Assembly: GCF_001648595.1 (NCBI RefSeq)
Contig: NZ_LBAW01000024.1
Coordinates: forward strand, 1 to 51,526
Length of the DNA: 51,526 nucleotides
Direction: 5' to 3'
DNA from: Legionella bozemanae
GTDB taxonomy: Bacteria > Pseudomonadota > Gammaproteobacteria > Legionellales > Legionellaceae
In this document: positions 32,408 through 42,415 of the stretch, piece after piece
Position numbering within the stretch: position 1 is the first letter of the stretch
How the letters are laid out: each line of letters opens with the position of its first letter
Notes under the pieces: model-generated
The model's input: only the letters and a program-made list of their open reading frames with translations
Told to the model about the DNA's origin: nothing
Database searches by the model: none
Program-made: the position numbers and the translations under genes

Positions 32408-33620
32408 ATCACTTCAGCCGCTCATCTTAACAAGTCAATTTTTTATGATCTTGGCTTTAGAAATGACAAATCCTTTCTTGTCTTTGCTCATTGCTTCTCA
32501 AAATGAAGGATCATTACAGGATGCGGTATTTTACAGCATGCTTGGTTTCATATTGCCTATGCTTGCCAACATCATCATGGCTCCAATTTGGGGGATTGCG
32601 GCTGATCGTTATGGTTATAAATCTATGTTAATGCGGGCATCCTGGGCATTGGTATTTACCCAACTGGCTATGATGTTTGCACCTTCTCTCTTTTGGATTT
32701 TAACCATTCGTGTTTTTCAGGGAGCTTTTGCTGGCTTTATTGTATCCATGCAAACTTATTCTTTAAGCCTTTGTGAGTGGCATCATAAAAGTAGACAATT
32801 AGCGCGTTTACAATCGGCAAAGGCAATTGCTACAACTCTAGCTGGTTTCATAGGGGGAATAATTTTAGCCGCTACCAATTACCAAGGATTATATGGCATA
32901 GCTACGGTTATTTGCCTAGCTATAACGCTTATTATGTACTATTATCTGCCGGCTGTACAAAAAAAAGCGAATAAAAATCTGGATCAAAAGCGCAATAGAT
33001 TGCGTGTTGATTCGAAGCCAATTTACTTTCTATGCTTTTTGATTACTTTGACTCAAGTCATTAAATTTTTGCCTGATCCGGGATTGTCTTTGTTTATCAA
33101 CGATTCTTTCTCTCATAATTTAGTTCTTATCGGTCTGCTTTATTCTCTTCCTGCGGCGGGCATGTTAGCGAGTTCTGAATGGTGTGGACGTCAGTTTGAT
33201 CAATGCCGCTCTGACATTTCTTTAGTACATGGTTATTTAGTACGTTACAGTATACTCGGTTTAATTCTTATGCTATGCCAAGCAAGTACAAGCAATCTCT
33301 TTCTTTTTGCCTGTTTCCGTATCCTATGGGGAGTAGTTTTAGCTGCTTTATTACCTGCATTGTGTGCTCTTTTAAGTGATCGTTATTCTTTACCTGGTTA
33401 TGCACTTGGGTTAGCAAATTCTTTTGCCAAATTGGGAAATCTCATTGGCCTATTACTCGGAGGCATGCTAATGAATTGGCTGTCTTATTCAGCATTGTTT
33501 GTGATTCTCGCAAGCTTCTATGGTTTATTTGCTCTTTTTGTGGCGGGGTTTCATGGATTTTTTATCAATCCAGATCCAGTGCCTCAGATTTCCAACACGT
33601 ATTCTGATAGAACATCATGA
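32400..33620 (+). CDS. lbtB: MFS exporter LbtB
   Basis: A 406-aa major facilitator superfamily protein with twelve helices. The loop 2-3 signature reads GIAADRYGYKSM near residue 67. The start overlaps the lbtA stop by 8 bp (ATGCCTAA), so translation is coupled. In L. pneumophila LbtB is the transporter linked to legiobactin release, immediately after lbtA as here. The C-terminal half has a second MFS-A-like loop (SDRYSLPGYALG). No sign of degeneration. Confidence 0.88.
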   Translation: MPKSLQPLILTSQFFMILALEMTNPFLSLLIASQNEGSLQDAVFYSMLGFILPMLANIIMAPIWGIAADRYGYKSMLMRASWALVFTQLAMMFAPSLFWILTIRVFQGAFAGFIVSMQTYSLSLCEWHHKSRQLARLQSAKAIATTLAGFIGGIILAATNYQGLYGIATVICLAITLIMYYYLPAVQKKANKNLDQKRNRLRVDSKPIYFLCFLITLTQVIKFLPDPGLSLFINDSFSHNLVLIGLLYSLPAAGMLASSEWCGRQFDQCRSDISLVHGYLVRYSILGLILMLCQASTSNLFLFACFRILWGVVLAALLPALCALLSDRYSLPGYALGLANSFAKLGNLIGLLLGGMLMNWLSYSALFVILASFYGLFALFVAGFHGFFINPDPVPQISNTYSDRTS

Positions 33621-34804
33621 CCAATAGGGCACTTCTACTCATATTATTTACCTGGTTTTTTGGGAATTTAGATATTCATTTTATTACTCCGGCCTTGCCT
33701 AAATTAGCTCATTCTTTTTCAGTGAAACCGAACATAGCTCAATTAACCATTAGCCTTTTTTTACTGGGAAAGGCATTAAGTATGATCTTGTGGGGAGTTC
33801 TTTCTGAACGTTATGGCAGAAAACCTATATTTATTTGGGGTTTATTATTGTATTTACTCTCTAATTTTCTAGCTGCATTGAGCCCTTCTATTGAAGCTTT
33901 ATTATTGTGTCGTTTTTTTCAGGGAATGGCCGTAGGAGCAACCTTGCTTATGGGGAGGGCAATGATTAACGATATTCATGATGAACAACATGCAACCCAG
34001 TACTTTGCTTGGTTTTTTACTCTTGGAGGTCTTTTTATATGCTTTTTACCTTTTTTGGGCGGCTTAATTAATAGTCATTGGAATTGGCAGATTGCCTCTA
34101 TAATTATTGCATTCTATGCGCTGCTTCTATTTCCTTTGAGCATCGGGATACAGGAAACAAAAACTAATCATTCGTTGAGTTTGAGTTTTAGAGAAATAAT
34201 AACTACAGTTTTTCGACATCCTATTTTTGTTGGTTATTTATTGATTTCAGCATTAATGATGGCTGGTGAATCTGCTTTTAATACTTCTGCATCATTTATT
34301 TTGATTAAAGGTGCTCAATGGACTTCTACCCAGTATGGTCTTGCTAAAACAGTTATGGCAATTATGCATTTATTAGGAACAGCATGCTGCGGTGTCTTGG
34401 TTAAGTATTACTCAAGTAGACAACTCACCGCGTTTGGCGTTTATTTCTTTGCTTTTTCCGCAGTTTTAATGTGGCTGTTTAGTCTGCTTTCTAACACGAT
34501 TTACCTTATTTTTATTATCCCGATGGTGGTCTATTATTTCGGTACAGGGTTTATTGTGGCGAGTGCAACTTCTGCAGTTGTACGTCCTTTCCCGAAACAA
34601 ATGGCATTGGCATTAGCTTTAACCCTATTTTGCCAATTCAACTGCTCCGCTTTATTTAGTTTTATTACAAGCGTCATTGGTATTAAAGAGGTAAGTTCTT
34701 TTATGCGTTTACTGTGCTTGATTGGTTTTTTCAGTTTAATTACTTTAAGTCGACTTAAGTTGAATGAAAAAAAACTATCCCAACACAGTGTTGTTATACA
34801 ATAA
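33617..34804 (+). CDS. lbtC: MFS importer LbtC
   Basis: A 395-aa MFS protein of the DHA1 (Bcr/CflA-like) type. Helix 1 leads with NLDIHFITPALP, an acidic residue and TPALP as in multidrug-type MFS. The loop 2-3 motif is GVLSERYGRKP. The start overlaps the lbtB stop in ATGA, so the three genes form one translationally coupled operon. In L. pneumophila LbtC promotes use of legiobactin at the inner membrane, completing the import path after LbtU. No terminator hairpin with a T tract is visible after the stop. Confidence 0.86.
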   Translation: MTNRALLLILFTWFFGNLDIHFITPALPKLAHSFSVKPNIAQLTISLFLLGKALSMILWGVLSERYGRKPIFIWGLLLYLLSNFLAALSPSIEALLLCRFFQGMAVGATLLMGRAMINDIHDEQHATQYFAWFFTLGGLFICFLPFLGGLINSHWNWQIASIIIAFYALLLFPLSIGIQETKTNHSLSLSFREIITTVFRHPIFVGYLLISALMMAGESAFNTSASFILIKGAQWTSTQYGLAKTVMAIMHLLGTACCGVLVKYYSSRQLTAFGVYFFAFSAVLMWLFSLLSNTIYLIFIIPMVVYYFGTGFIVASATSAVVRPFPKQMALALALTLFCQFNCSALFSFITSVIGIKEVSSFMRLLCLIGFFSLITLSRLKLNEKKLSQHSVVIQ

Positions 34805-34816
34805 AAATTGTTGTTC

Positions 34817-35644
34817 TTAGCTTCCTAGATGCATCTTCATTCCTTCAGTGGTATGTCCTAAGAAAGGCTCTTCATCCATTAAAAGCGTTTGTAATTTATC
34901 AATCTGCCACAACTTATTTTGCAAATGATTGGCAGATTTTGAAAATAAAAAGGAAATAGGGACTCTATTTGCAGCAATTTTACCCAGTTCAGTATTGAGC
35001 TTTTTACGTACTATTTCGAGTACTCCGTGGAGGTGAACTGCCATTTCTTTTTTATCAAGAAAAGAAGAGTAATCGATGTATGGGGTTATCTCAAAAAAGC
35101 CTTGCTCTCTGACCCAGGTACAATGATCACAAGCTGTTTTTAGAAGCTTTTTCTTTTTTTTTAAAGGTAATTCAATATTTTTTGTTAATTTTAATAAATG
35201 CTTTGCATCAGTGAGTAATGCTTGCATAACCGCTTGATTTTGTTGCCAGGCTTCTTTTTTAGCAGGTGATGTTGAATGTTCATAATTTCTGCAAATTCTT
35301 CTCAGATCACCTAAAATACGTTCGTCATTAAAAGGTTTTTTCTTGTTTAATCCTCCAATAACCCAAAATAAAAGAAAACGATATACCTTACTTCCTTCAA
35401 TATTCTCTAATTGAGGTAATTTCTGATGTATGCGAGGTTTTTTCAAATTTAAAAGGATCTCATCATATTGATCATTATGCATTTCTACCTGACCAGCAGA
35501 GAACAGATAGAGGTGACGCATGCATGTTGAAAGCTCGATTGGGTTAATTCTTCGTCGAAACAATTCAAGAGGGCACTGTTCGCCTTTTGGCTTTTGATAA
35601 TCAATAAGATGCAAAAGTCTTAATAAGCTAAAATCGATACGCAT
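34817..35644 (-). CDS. Hypothetical protein, convergent to lbtC
   Basis: A 275-aa soluble, mostly helical and basic protein (pI clearly high) without recognised motifs. It has a CDHCTW segment near residue 170, where two cysteines three residues apart could bind metal, and a KKKKKLL basic patch just before it. No signal peptide or membrane helix is seen. It ends 12 bp from the lbtC stop on the other strand. The context does not tie it to siderophore use. A cytosolic effector or unknown housekeeping role are both possible. Confidence 0.65.
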   Translation of the reverse strand: MRIDFSLLRLLHLIDYQKPKGEQCPLELFRRRINPIELSTCMRHLYLFSAGQVEMHNDQYDEILLNLKKPRIHQKLPQLENIEGSKVYRFLLFWVIGGLNKKKPFNDERILGDLRRICRNYEHSTSPAKKEAWQQNQAVMQALLTDAKHLLKLTKNIELPLKKKKKLLKTACDHCTWVREQGFFEITPYIDYSSFLDKKEMAVHLHGVLEIVRKKLNTELGKIAANRVPISFLFSKSANHLQNKLWQIDKLQTLLMDEEPFLGHTTEGMKMHLGS

Positions 35645-35836
35645 GTATTTATTCTCTATTTTTAATTGACACTAAAAATTAAAATGAAGAAATGACAAAA
35701 AATGACAATCATGATTTTTTATATTACAGACAGTTACCTATAAAAAGCAACATGTTTGATATCAGAATAGGGACTGTTTGCTCATCCATGATGATTAACT
35801 GCATTTGTTTTGAATTGAAAGGTTATAATCAATTTA

Positions 35837-37519
35837 TTAATCTATTTCGATACTTTTAGAATTACTCTCAATTAGCGTACTTCTCCAATTTGTCTTTTTT
35901 CTAATAACAAGTCCTGAAGCATATAAAACAACCCCAGTAAGGATAAGCGATAACGTTCGAATAATTGTTGGACTTGATGATGCATCATAAAGTAACGCTT
36001 TTCCTGCAGCAAAAAACAAAACAATGAGCACTGATTTTGCAATAAGTACATCATTGCGCAGTGTTGAAACCCGCAGGATGATAAGAACATACGTAAGCCA
36101 GGAAGCAGATACAGCCAGGGTGCTGTATTCAGCAGTCAGTTGATAGAGACTCATGATCGCAAGAAGATGTGCAGCTGCCAGTAAAGCATAATAATACTCC
36201 TCTCTATAAGTTAATTCCTGGCGATTTTGTATTAATAAATACCAAATGCTGGCAAAAGAAGCCCCAGCTACTACGGGCCAAGACAATCCACTGCCATTTA
36301 CTAAGTGGCCTAATATGCTTAGGTATTCAATACCTAAAATAGCAGAGAGCGCCACAAATGGGATTAAGAATGGGATACTCCATTGAATTAATTTAATTTT
36401 TTCATGGAATATGGTGTAAGCAAAAACAATCACTGCAAAAAGCCATGGTCTTAGATTTAACGGCAAAAGACCAAGATAAATAGAATGGAAACAAACAAGT
36501 GTTACAAAGGTGAGCAGTACATTACGGCTATTAAAACGACGATCAGGAAACCATCTTTTAGCCGAGTAATAGAGTCCGACTAAAAGGGCTGCTGATGCTA
36601 AGGAAACGCATGAAGCCAGGGTATGATCAATACGACTGAGATAATAATACTCCATTGCATAGAAAATTAATAATACTGGGAAAAGACTCCATGATTCTTT
36701 CTCAGTGAGCTGTTTTTTGGTCAATTGTGTAAAAAATAGAGTGCCAATTGAGAAGATAAGAAAATTAATAGCAAGTACCGTAGCGATTAACACATCTTGA
36801 TTCAGTTTTAGTCCCACTATTGCGGTTATTGATATTGCCAAGTAAGCTGAAATCATCGTTAAGGTCCGCGACTCCACCCAAATAGCAAGTGTTGCAAAAT
36901 TCAAAGAACAAATAGTGAAATAATACAAAGAAAAAATAGCATTATTTTCAACACCTGCAACAATAGGGGCGAAATAGGCACCTAATGCAGCAACAATCGC
37001 GTAAATATCATGTTTAAACCGTAAATAAAACCAAATGGAAACTCCTGAAATAATGGTCGATATGGCAATGACTGTTTGAAATGAAATCAGTAAATAATAT
37101 TGATATGCGGCGTAACAGGTAAAATAAAGTACTATTGCTCCAGCAGCTGGTAAAAAGCAGGCATATATTCTATCTGAGTTGGAAATTGCAATTCCTGCAG
37201 TAAATAAAGCCATTCCAAATAATGTCGCTACTCCAAGTTGCTTTTCATGAGTTAACCATCCAGACTCAATTGATAATTTAACAATGAAGCACGCAGCCAG
37301 AATAAAACAAACTGAGGCAACAAAACCTAACCAATTACCTGACATAGGTTTTGGTATTGATTTGTCCGTAGTTTTTTTGTTTTTAATTGATTTAGATTGT
37401 TTTTGTGCGGTCGGTGACGCGATGCCATTAATCTTTTCAACCAGAGACATACGTACTTCTAATGCGTGTATGCTTTTTTCAATATCAGTCGATTTCAAAG
37501 AAAGTACCCTATATAGCAA
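35837..37519 (-). CDS. DUF2339 polytopic membrane protein
   Basis: A protein of about 550 aa with a cytoplasmic N-terminus (coiled coil, then a Lys-rich linker) and some fourteen hydrophobic helices. The first helices, GNWLGFVASVCFILAACFIVK then SGWLTHEKQLG, match the DUF2339 pattern (W-L-x-x-x-G ... F-x-x-K-x-x-I-x-x-G-W). DUF2339 proteins are large integral membrane proteins with no proven function, often linked to envelope polysaccharides. The start is uncertain: TTG at 37519, TTG at 37498 with AGGG upstream, or ATG at 37450; all keep the membrane part. Confidence 0.8.
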   Translation of the reverse strand: MLYRVLSLKSTDIEKSIHALEVRMSLVEKINGIASPTAQKQSKSIKNKKTTDKSIPKPMSGNWLGFVASVCFILAACFIVKLSIESGWLTHEKQLGVATLFGMALFTAGIAISNSDRIYACFLPAAGAIVLYFTCYAAYQYYLLISFQTVIAISTIISGVSIWFYLRFKHDIYAIVAALGAYFAPIVAGVENNAIFSLYYFTICSLNFATLAIWVESRTLTMISAYLAISITAIVGLKLNQDVLIATVLAINFLIFSIGTLFFTQLTKKQLTEKESWSLFPVLLIFYAMEYYYLSRIDHTLASCVSLASAALLVGLYYSAKRWFPDRRFNSRNVLLTFVTLVCFHSIYLGLLPLNLRPWLFAVIVFAYTIFHEKIKLIQWSIPFLIPFVALSAILGIEYLSILGHLVNGSGLSWPVVAGASFASIWYLLIQNRQELTYREEYYYALLAAAHLLAIMSLYQLTAEYSTLAVSASWLTYVLIILRVSTLRNDVLIAKSVLIVLFFAAGKALLYDASSSPTIIRTLSLILTGVVLYASGLVIRKKTNWRSTLIESNSKSIEID

Positions 37520-37630
37520 AATATGGTTAATTTTACACCATTTTGCCTATTTGTTGCGAGAGCTCTTTTAAAATAATTGTAAAATTTTTCATTTCCAAGG
37601 GGGCTGGGTGACTCAAAAGCCTCAACTTAA

Positions 37631-37744
37631 TTAGGGAACATAGTGGGGGCCTTGGTTTGGGGAACTGAACATGATTGTTCCAAAAAGTGGATCTCCTTCA
37701 GGCCAAGGTTCAAGCTGTGCTTGAATGGGAATAGGGTAATTGAC
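37631..37744 (-). pseudogene. Possible C-terminal gene remnant without start codon
   Basis: Directly after the hydrolase stop, in the same frame, the minus strand stays open for 37 codons with strongly protein-like composition (for example QAQLEPWPEGDPLFGTIMF, ending HYVP and a stop). No ATG, GTG or TTG with a ribosome binding site opens it. It may be the tail of a deleted gene or of a formerly longer hydrolase. Low certainty. Confidence 0.3.
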
Positions 37745-37750
37745 CCGTTA

Positions 37751-38455
37751 TTATTTAAGGTGGTCTTCAAGCCAAAATTTCAATAATGCAGTTACTGCTT
37801 GCGGTTGCTCAACATGACACATATGTCCACAATCCTCAATAATTGCTAATTTTGCTGAAGGAATGCCAGATTTCAGGGATTGTTGTGTTTCCAACGTAAA
37901 AGCACTATCTTGTCGGCCATAAATAATTAATGTCGGGCATTCTATTTTATGAAGTTGCAACGTCGTCGGTTGACTGTTTAGCATTGCTTTAGTTTGATTC
38001 AGAAATCCTTGCCGGGGAAACTTTGCTTGTCCTTCAACAAGAGTGCTCATTAAGGATCTGTCCTTGCTGCGAGAGGGAAGAACACTGGTTGCATTGACTT
38101 CACTGAGTAAATGTTCAAGACGGTCATTTTCAATTTCATGCTGCCACTGTTCAAAATATTGGCGCTTCTCTTGATTTAAATCACCTGTCCAACTTCCCAT
38201 AATAATCAAATGAGAGACTCTATGAGGTGCTTTTATCGCTGCGAGTTGTGCTACCCAGCCTCCCAAAGAATGCCCACAGATAATAAATTTTTCTGGTGCA
38301 TCTTTAAGGAGTTGTTCTGTCATTTTTTCTATGGTTTCAGCATCAGGAAAATATTTGACAGTAATATCAGCGATATCAGCAAGGTGCTCGCTTTGATGTT
38401 TCCATAATAGTTCTGTTCCACCCCATCCAGGAATGATAATAAGATTGTGCTTCAT
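37751..38455 (-). CDS. Alpha/beta hydrolase
   Basis: A 234-aa alpha/beta-hydrolase. The nucleophile elbow is ICGHSLGGW with S63, the acid lies in IIYGRQDSAF and the catalytic His in EDCGHMCHVEQP. The N-terminus IIIPGWGGTELLW forms the oxyanion-hole HG/GW region. Size and lack of a large lid suggest a BioH-like esterase or thioesterase. Two bases separate it from the upstream SDR gene, whose end contains this gene's AAGGAG, so the pair is an operon. The substrate is unknown; perhaps a carbonyl or acyl metabolite handled by both enzymes. Confidence 0.9.
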   Translation of the reverse strand: MKHNLIIIPGWGGTELLWKHQSEHLADIADITVKYFPDAETIEKMTEQLLKDAPEKFIICGHSLGGWVAQLAAIKAPHRVSHLIIMGSWTGDLNQEKRQYFEQWQHEIENDRLEHLLSEVNATSVLPSRSKDRSLMSTLVEGQAKFPRQGFLNQTKAMLNSQPTTLQLHKIECPTLIIYGRQDSAFTLETQQSLKSGIPSAKLAIIEDCGHMCHVEQPQAVTALLKFWLEDHLK

Positions 38456-38457
38456 GG

Positions 38458-39249
38458 TTACTCCTTAGGTAAAACAATTTCATGACAAGCATAACCGCCA
38501 TCAACTCTTAGTGTTGAACCCGTCATATAACTTGATGCATTTGATGCCAGCAGTAATACAGCCCCAGCTAATTCTTGAGGATCCGCTGCCCGTTTTACTG
38601 GAATTGCTTTGCGCCACTTTTCACCTTTAGGTCCTTCTAGAATTTGTCTTACCATTTCAGTTGACATCCAGCCTGGTGCAAGGCAATTTACGCGAATCTG
38701 ATACTCCAATAATTCGGCCGCCATGTTACGAGTTAAATGTTCAACACCAGCTTTTGAAGTGCCATAATGGACACGATTAAGCTGAGCATGATCCCCGCAT
38801 GCCGAAGAAATATTCACAATGTTGCCCTTAATTTTAGTTTTCACCATATGTCTGGCAACCTCTGTTGACATTAGCCATGTTCCTTTCAGATTTGTATTGA
38901 GTACTTTATCCCAATCAGCTTCTTCAATTTCGAATAAAGGTTTATCAGCACCTAATATACCTGCGCAGTTTACTAATATATCTATAGTCCCATAAATTGT
39001 TTCAATTTCAGCGATGGCTTTTAAAATTTGCGATTTATTGGTTACGTCGCAAGCCAAGGCTAAGCATGATTTTCCCTGGCGCTCCATATCTTTTGCCAGC
39101 AAATCAATTGCTGGCTTATTCGTATCGATCATGACTATCTTAGCACCTGCTTGAGATAAAATATCAATAATAACTCGCGCTAAACCACCAGCAGCTCCTG
39201 TAACTACAGCTACTTTTTTGTCTAATGCATACAGATTGCCAATGTCCAT
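38458..39249 (-). CDS. Short-chain dehydrogenase/reductase
   Basis: A 263-aa classical SDR. The NAD(P)-binding motif is VVTGAAGGLA near residue 20, with acidic MIDTN after the second strand favouring NAD. NCAG appears near residue 94; the catalytic Ser is in VNISSACG and the Tyr-Lys pair in HYGTSKAG. The C-terminus STLRVDGGYACHE is typical. AGAGGTGA precedes the ATG. It leads a two-gene operon with the alpha/beta-hydrolase. Unlike the deleted SDR at 13673-13832, all catalytic residues are intact. Confidence 0.92.
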   Translation of the reverse strand: MDIGNLYALDKKVAVVTGAAGGLARVIIDILSQAGAKIVMIDTNKPAIDLLAKDMERQGKSCLALACDVTNKSQILKAIAEIETIYGTIDILVNCAGILGADKPLFEIEEADWDKVLNTNLKGTWLMSTEVARHMVKTKIKGNIVNISSACGDHAQLNRVHYGTSKAGVEHLTRNMAAELLEYQIRVNCLAPGWMSTEMVRQILEGPKGEKWRKAIPVKRAADPQELAGAVLLLASNASSYMTGSTLRVDGGYACHEIVLPKE

Positions 39250-39336
39250 ATTTTTTTCACCTCTAATATCTTAGGGAACTCATTATTGTGCATTTTGAAA
39301 CAGATTATAGAGGAAAAGGTGTTTTTTAAAAACAAA

Positions 39337-41112
39337 TTAAGATATTCCTATGATTTTCCATCCGTTAGCAGGGGTAAAAGTGGATTTATTTGTAAAAACA
39401 TAGATACAACCCTTGGGATCAATTGCAAATAAAGGAGAGCTGCGTATATTGAGATACTGCTCATATGAAAACTGTTCTGTTATTAAAGTAGTTTTTATTT
39501 TGCAGCCTAGATTTAATAAATTTTCTATGCATTGATAAGTAACATCTTGTTTGAAAATGTTTCTACCACTATGTTTAAAACTAAATTTTTCTTCCCTTTG
39601 TCCTTCTTGAGGAAGTACTGTTTGAATGGCAAAAATTTCTCGTTCTGGAAAAAGATAGCGGTAATGTTTGGCTGCAAGAATATTTAACTGCAAATAGGGC
39701 GTAAGAATTAATAGGTGTTTGATTTTGAGTAAATTAAGGTTGTTTTCAACATGTTGAGAAATTGGGTTTCCCCAAATCGTTGCCAATCCTTTCATTTTGG
39801 CGTTGCTAAGAGCAGACCAATCTTCATCAACAAGACATACGTAAAAATTGTTTTCCTGGAGCTGTTTTGCGATTGCTCGAGCGACTTTATTCGCGCCAAT
39901 GATCAGAAAGCCTTGAGGCTCAGGTTCAGCGACCTTCAATTTTAGAGCGATTTTTTTCGCTGTAAGACTCTGTAATGTAATGGTGCCAATGATCATAAAA
40001 AATGTTAAAGGAACCAGCATTGATGCTTCAGAAAAACCTAAGCTGCCTAATCGCATGGCAAATAAAGCAGATATAGCCGCAGCAATAATACCTCGAGGGG
40101 CAATCCAAGCAATCATATGCCGTTCCGACATAGTTAATGTAGAGCCTAAAGAAGATAAATAAACATTTAGAGGTCGAATTATAAATTGTATTACTAAAAA
40201 CAATAAAAGGGCAGGGTACCCTAAAGTAATAAATGAGGATAAATCAACCCGCGCAGCTAATATGATGAATAAGAGAGATAAAAGGACTAAACTCAAGCTT
40301 TCCTTGAAATTCAAGATATCGTCTAATTCAATGCCTTTAATATTGGCTAATGTAAGCCCCATCACGGTTACAGCAAGTAAACCGGATTCGGAAGTAAGAT
40401 AATTAGCGATTGCAAAAATAATACTGATAGCGCTTAATACGGCGAAGTTTTGCAAGTATTGAGGAATCCAGTATTTTTTAAATGCTACTCCGATAGATAG
40501 GGCCCCCATAACACCTAAAGAGATCCCACATAAAATTATCTTTCCAAAAATAAAAGCTCCAGAAATAAAGCCATCGGATAATGTATTTGAAATAATAAAT
40601 TCAAAAACTAAAACCGCTAGAATAGCGCCAATAGGATCAATTAAAATTCCTTCCCATCGTAAAACATTAGCAATATTTGCATTCGGTCGCAAAATTCGTA
40701 GCATGGGCGTAATCACTGTGGGGCCAGTCACTACCATGAGCGACGCAAAAAGGAAAGAGATTTCCCATGAAAATCTAATTAAAAGATGAGTTGTAACAGC
40801 CACGCATAAAAATGTAATAAGTGCTCCCACACTAATTAAATTGCGGATTACAGAGCCAACCCCTCTGATTTTAGAAAACTTTAAAGTCATACTGCCTTCA
40901 AACAGAATGACTGCGACTGAAAAAGAGACAAACGGAGAAAGTATTCCACTTAATTGCTCATCGGGTCTGAGCCAATGCATTATTGGACCCAAAAAAATCC
41001 CACTAAGAAGTAAAAAAATTATTGCAGGCAATTTGAGGTGCGAGGCAACCCATTGGCATACAAAGCCTGTGAGCAAAATTAAAGAAAATATAAGAACAAT
41101 TTGTTCGGACAT
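39337..41112 (-). CDS. NhaP-type CPA1 sodium:proton antiporter with C-terminal RCK_N-like domain
   Basis: A 591-aa protein: about twelve membrane helices to residue 390, then a soluble NAD-binding-like domain. The antiporter core is seen in MVVTGPTVITPMLR and LRWEGILIDPIGAILA (residues about 125-165), where the conserved Asp of the transport site is in LIDP. The soluble part begins GFLIIGANKVARAIAKQL with a Rossmann G-x-x-x-x-A and acidic VDED after the second strand, as in RCK/TrkA-N domains that gate K+ or Na+ transport. It probably exchanges Na+ or K+ for H+ and helps pH or salt homeostasis. Confidence 0.88.
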   Translation of the reverse strand: MSEQIVLIFSLILLTGFVCQWVASHLKLPAIIFLLLSGIFLGPIMHWLRPDEQLSGILSPFVSFSVAVILFEGSMTLKFSKIRGVGSVIRNLISVGALITFLCVAVTTHLLIRFSWEISFLFASLMVVTGPTVITPMLRILRPNANIANVLRWEGILIDPIGAILAVLVFEFIISNTLSDGFISGAFIFGKIILCGISLGVMGALSIGVAFKKYWIPQYLQNFAVLSAISIIFAIANYLTSESGLLAVTVMGLTLANIKGIELDDILNFKESLSLVLLSLLFIILAARVDLSSFITLGYPALLLFLVIQFIIRPLNVYLSSLGSTLTMSERHMIAWIAPRGIIAAAISALFAMRLGSLGFSEASMLVPLTFFMIIGTITLQSLTAKKIALKLKVAEPEPQGFLIIGANKVARAIAKQLQENNFYVCLVDEDWSALSNAKMKGLATIWGNPISQHVENNLNLLKIKHLLILTPYLQLNILAAKHYRYLFPEREIFAIQTVLPQEGQREEKFSFKHSGRNIFKQDVTYQCIENLLNLGCKIKTTLITEQFSYEQYLNIRSSPLFAIDPKGCIYVFTNKSTFTPANGWKIIGIS

Positions 41113-41381
41113 GATTTTCTATTCCAGTCTCATTTTGCCTGACAAAATTGTCGACAAAAATGAACTACTTACTCTTCTATTATTAAGTATACTACGAATG
41201 GAAATAACTAAGGTTTACATCATGTATTATTGAAAATAAGTTCTCTACAGAAAATTAAAGACTGAATGATCAATATAATGCTACCTCTTAATAACCATAT
41301 TGATTATTATATGATCACAGATATGATACACTATTATATAGAGCGTCCTAAAACTGAGTCTTGAAGAAAAAATGCTGAGGA

Positions 41382-42365
41382 ATGACTGTGAAATTACAAA
41401 TTAAAGAAATTTTGTATCTTTTATCTGCTATGAAAGATGTTGCTACAGCTCAGGGAAAACAGTCATTAACACCCTTACAACAATCTTCTCTCAAGGCAGT
41501 ATATGCCCATGTTTTTGGACACAAAGATGAACTGCAATTTACACAACTCCTTGAATCTCCGCTTTCAAGTTTTACCCAGGTTTTTCCTAATGCAATAAAG
41601 GCAGAATATCTATTACGTTTTCTAGTAGTCACCGCATTGATGGATAGAACAATTGACAGTGAGAAAATTAAAACTGTTTTTGAGTATGCTAAGGCAGCTC
41701 ATATTAACCCGCATTATCTGAGCCAGTTAAAGAAAACTTTGGAAGGAGATTTTCAGTGGTTGATTAAAGATATTATGCGCAAAAATCTTGAAAGCTTTGA
41801 TATTTTTCCAGATCTTGAAGATGAAAAAGATATTGATAATTGGCTTTTTCCTTACCGTGGCGACAAAAAAAATCTGCAACTCGCGCAACGTTATGAAAGT
41901 CTTCACCATTTGCCTAAAGAGAGTTTTGGTTACCATATTTGGATGCAATTTAAAAAAAATAATTACAAATTTCCTGGAGAAGAAGAGGGTGCCAATTATC
42001 AATTTATTATGCCTCATGACTCCCTTCATGTCTTAAGTGAATACGATACAAGTCCCTATGGCGAACTTTTGGTTTCTGTATTTACTTCAACAATGCTGCA
42101 AAAAAATTCAATTGACGGTCACGTTATTCCCGTTATTTATTCTTTTTATTTAGGCATTAAGATCAATGAGCTTGCAGGCTCCGCTCAGGTGATGATCGAT
42201 CCTTATGAGTTTTGGGATGCTTGGTATCGAGGCTCACAAATGCAAATTAATTTGTATTCTAAGGGATGGAATATTTGGGATGTTGCTGAAATCCCGCTTA
42301 CCGAATTAAGGAAGCTTTATCATGTTTTACCTAGAGCCAAAAGCAATGAACGTAAAACATATTAG
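41382..42365 (+). CDS. TerB-like/Coq4-like fusion protein
   Basis: A 327-aa soluble protein with two parts. Residues 1-130 are helical and look like a TerB-type domain (LRFLVVTALMDRTIDSEKIK). The C-terminal half contains FGYHIWMQFKKNN, then PHDSLHVLSEYDTSPYGEL near residue 212. This is the exact HDxxH-x11-E zinc-ligand motif of COQ4, which acts in ubiquinone biosynthesis. The start is ATG 41382 or GTG 41388; the GTG has GAGGA at better spacing. Coq4 proteins scaffold or catalyse a ring-modifying step; the role of a TerB fusion is unknown. The gene stands alone. Confidence 0.75.
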   Translation: MTVKLQIKEILYLLSAMKDVATAQGKQSLTPLQQSSLKAVYAHVFGHKDELQFTQLLESPLSSFTQVFPNAIKAEYLLRFLVVTALMDRTIDSEKIKTVFEYAKAAHINPHYLSQLKKTLEGDFQWLIKDIMRKNLESFDIFPDLEDEKDIDNWLFPYRGDKKNLQLAQRYESLHHLPKESFGYHIWMQFKKNNYKFPGEEEGANYQFIMPHDSLHVLSEYDTSPYGELLVSVFTSTMLQKNSIDGHVIPVIYSFYLGIKINELAGSAQVMIDPYEFWDAWYRGSQMQINLYSKGWNIWDVAEIPLTELRKLYHVLPRAKSNERKTY

Positions 42366-42415
42366 AATCCTATGAAATTAATAAAGAAATAAACTTCTTT
42401 AGTATATAGTATCAT

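Noticed and set aside
34790..34830. CAACACAGTGTTG palindrome near the lbtC end, considered as a terminator
   Set aside because: The stem is short, lies inside the end of lbtC and has no T tract at the right distance.
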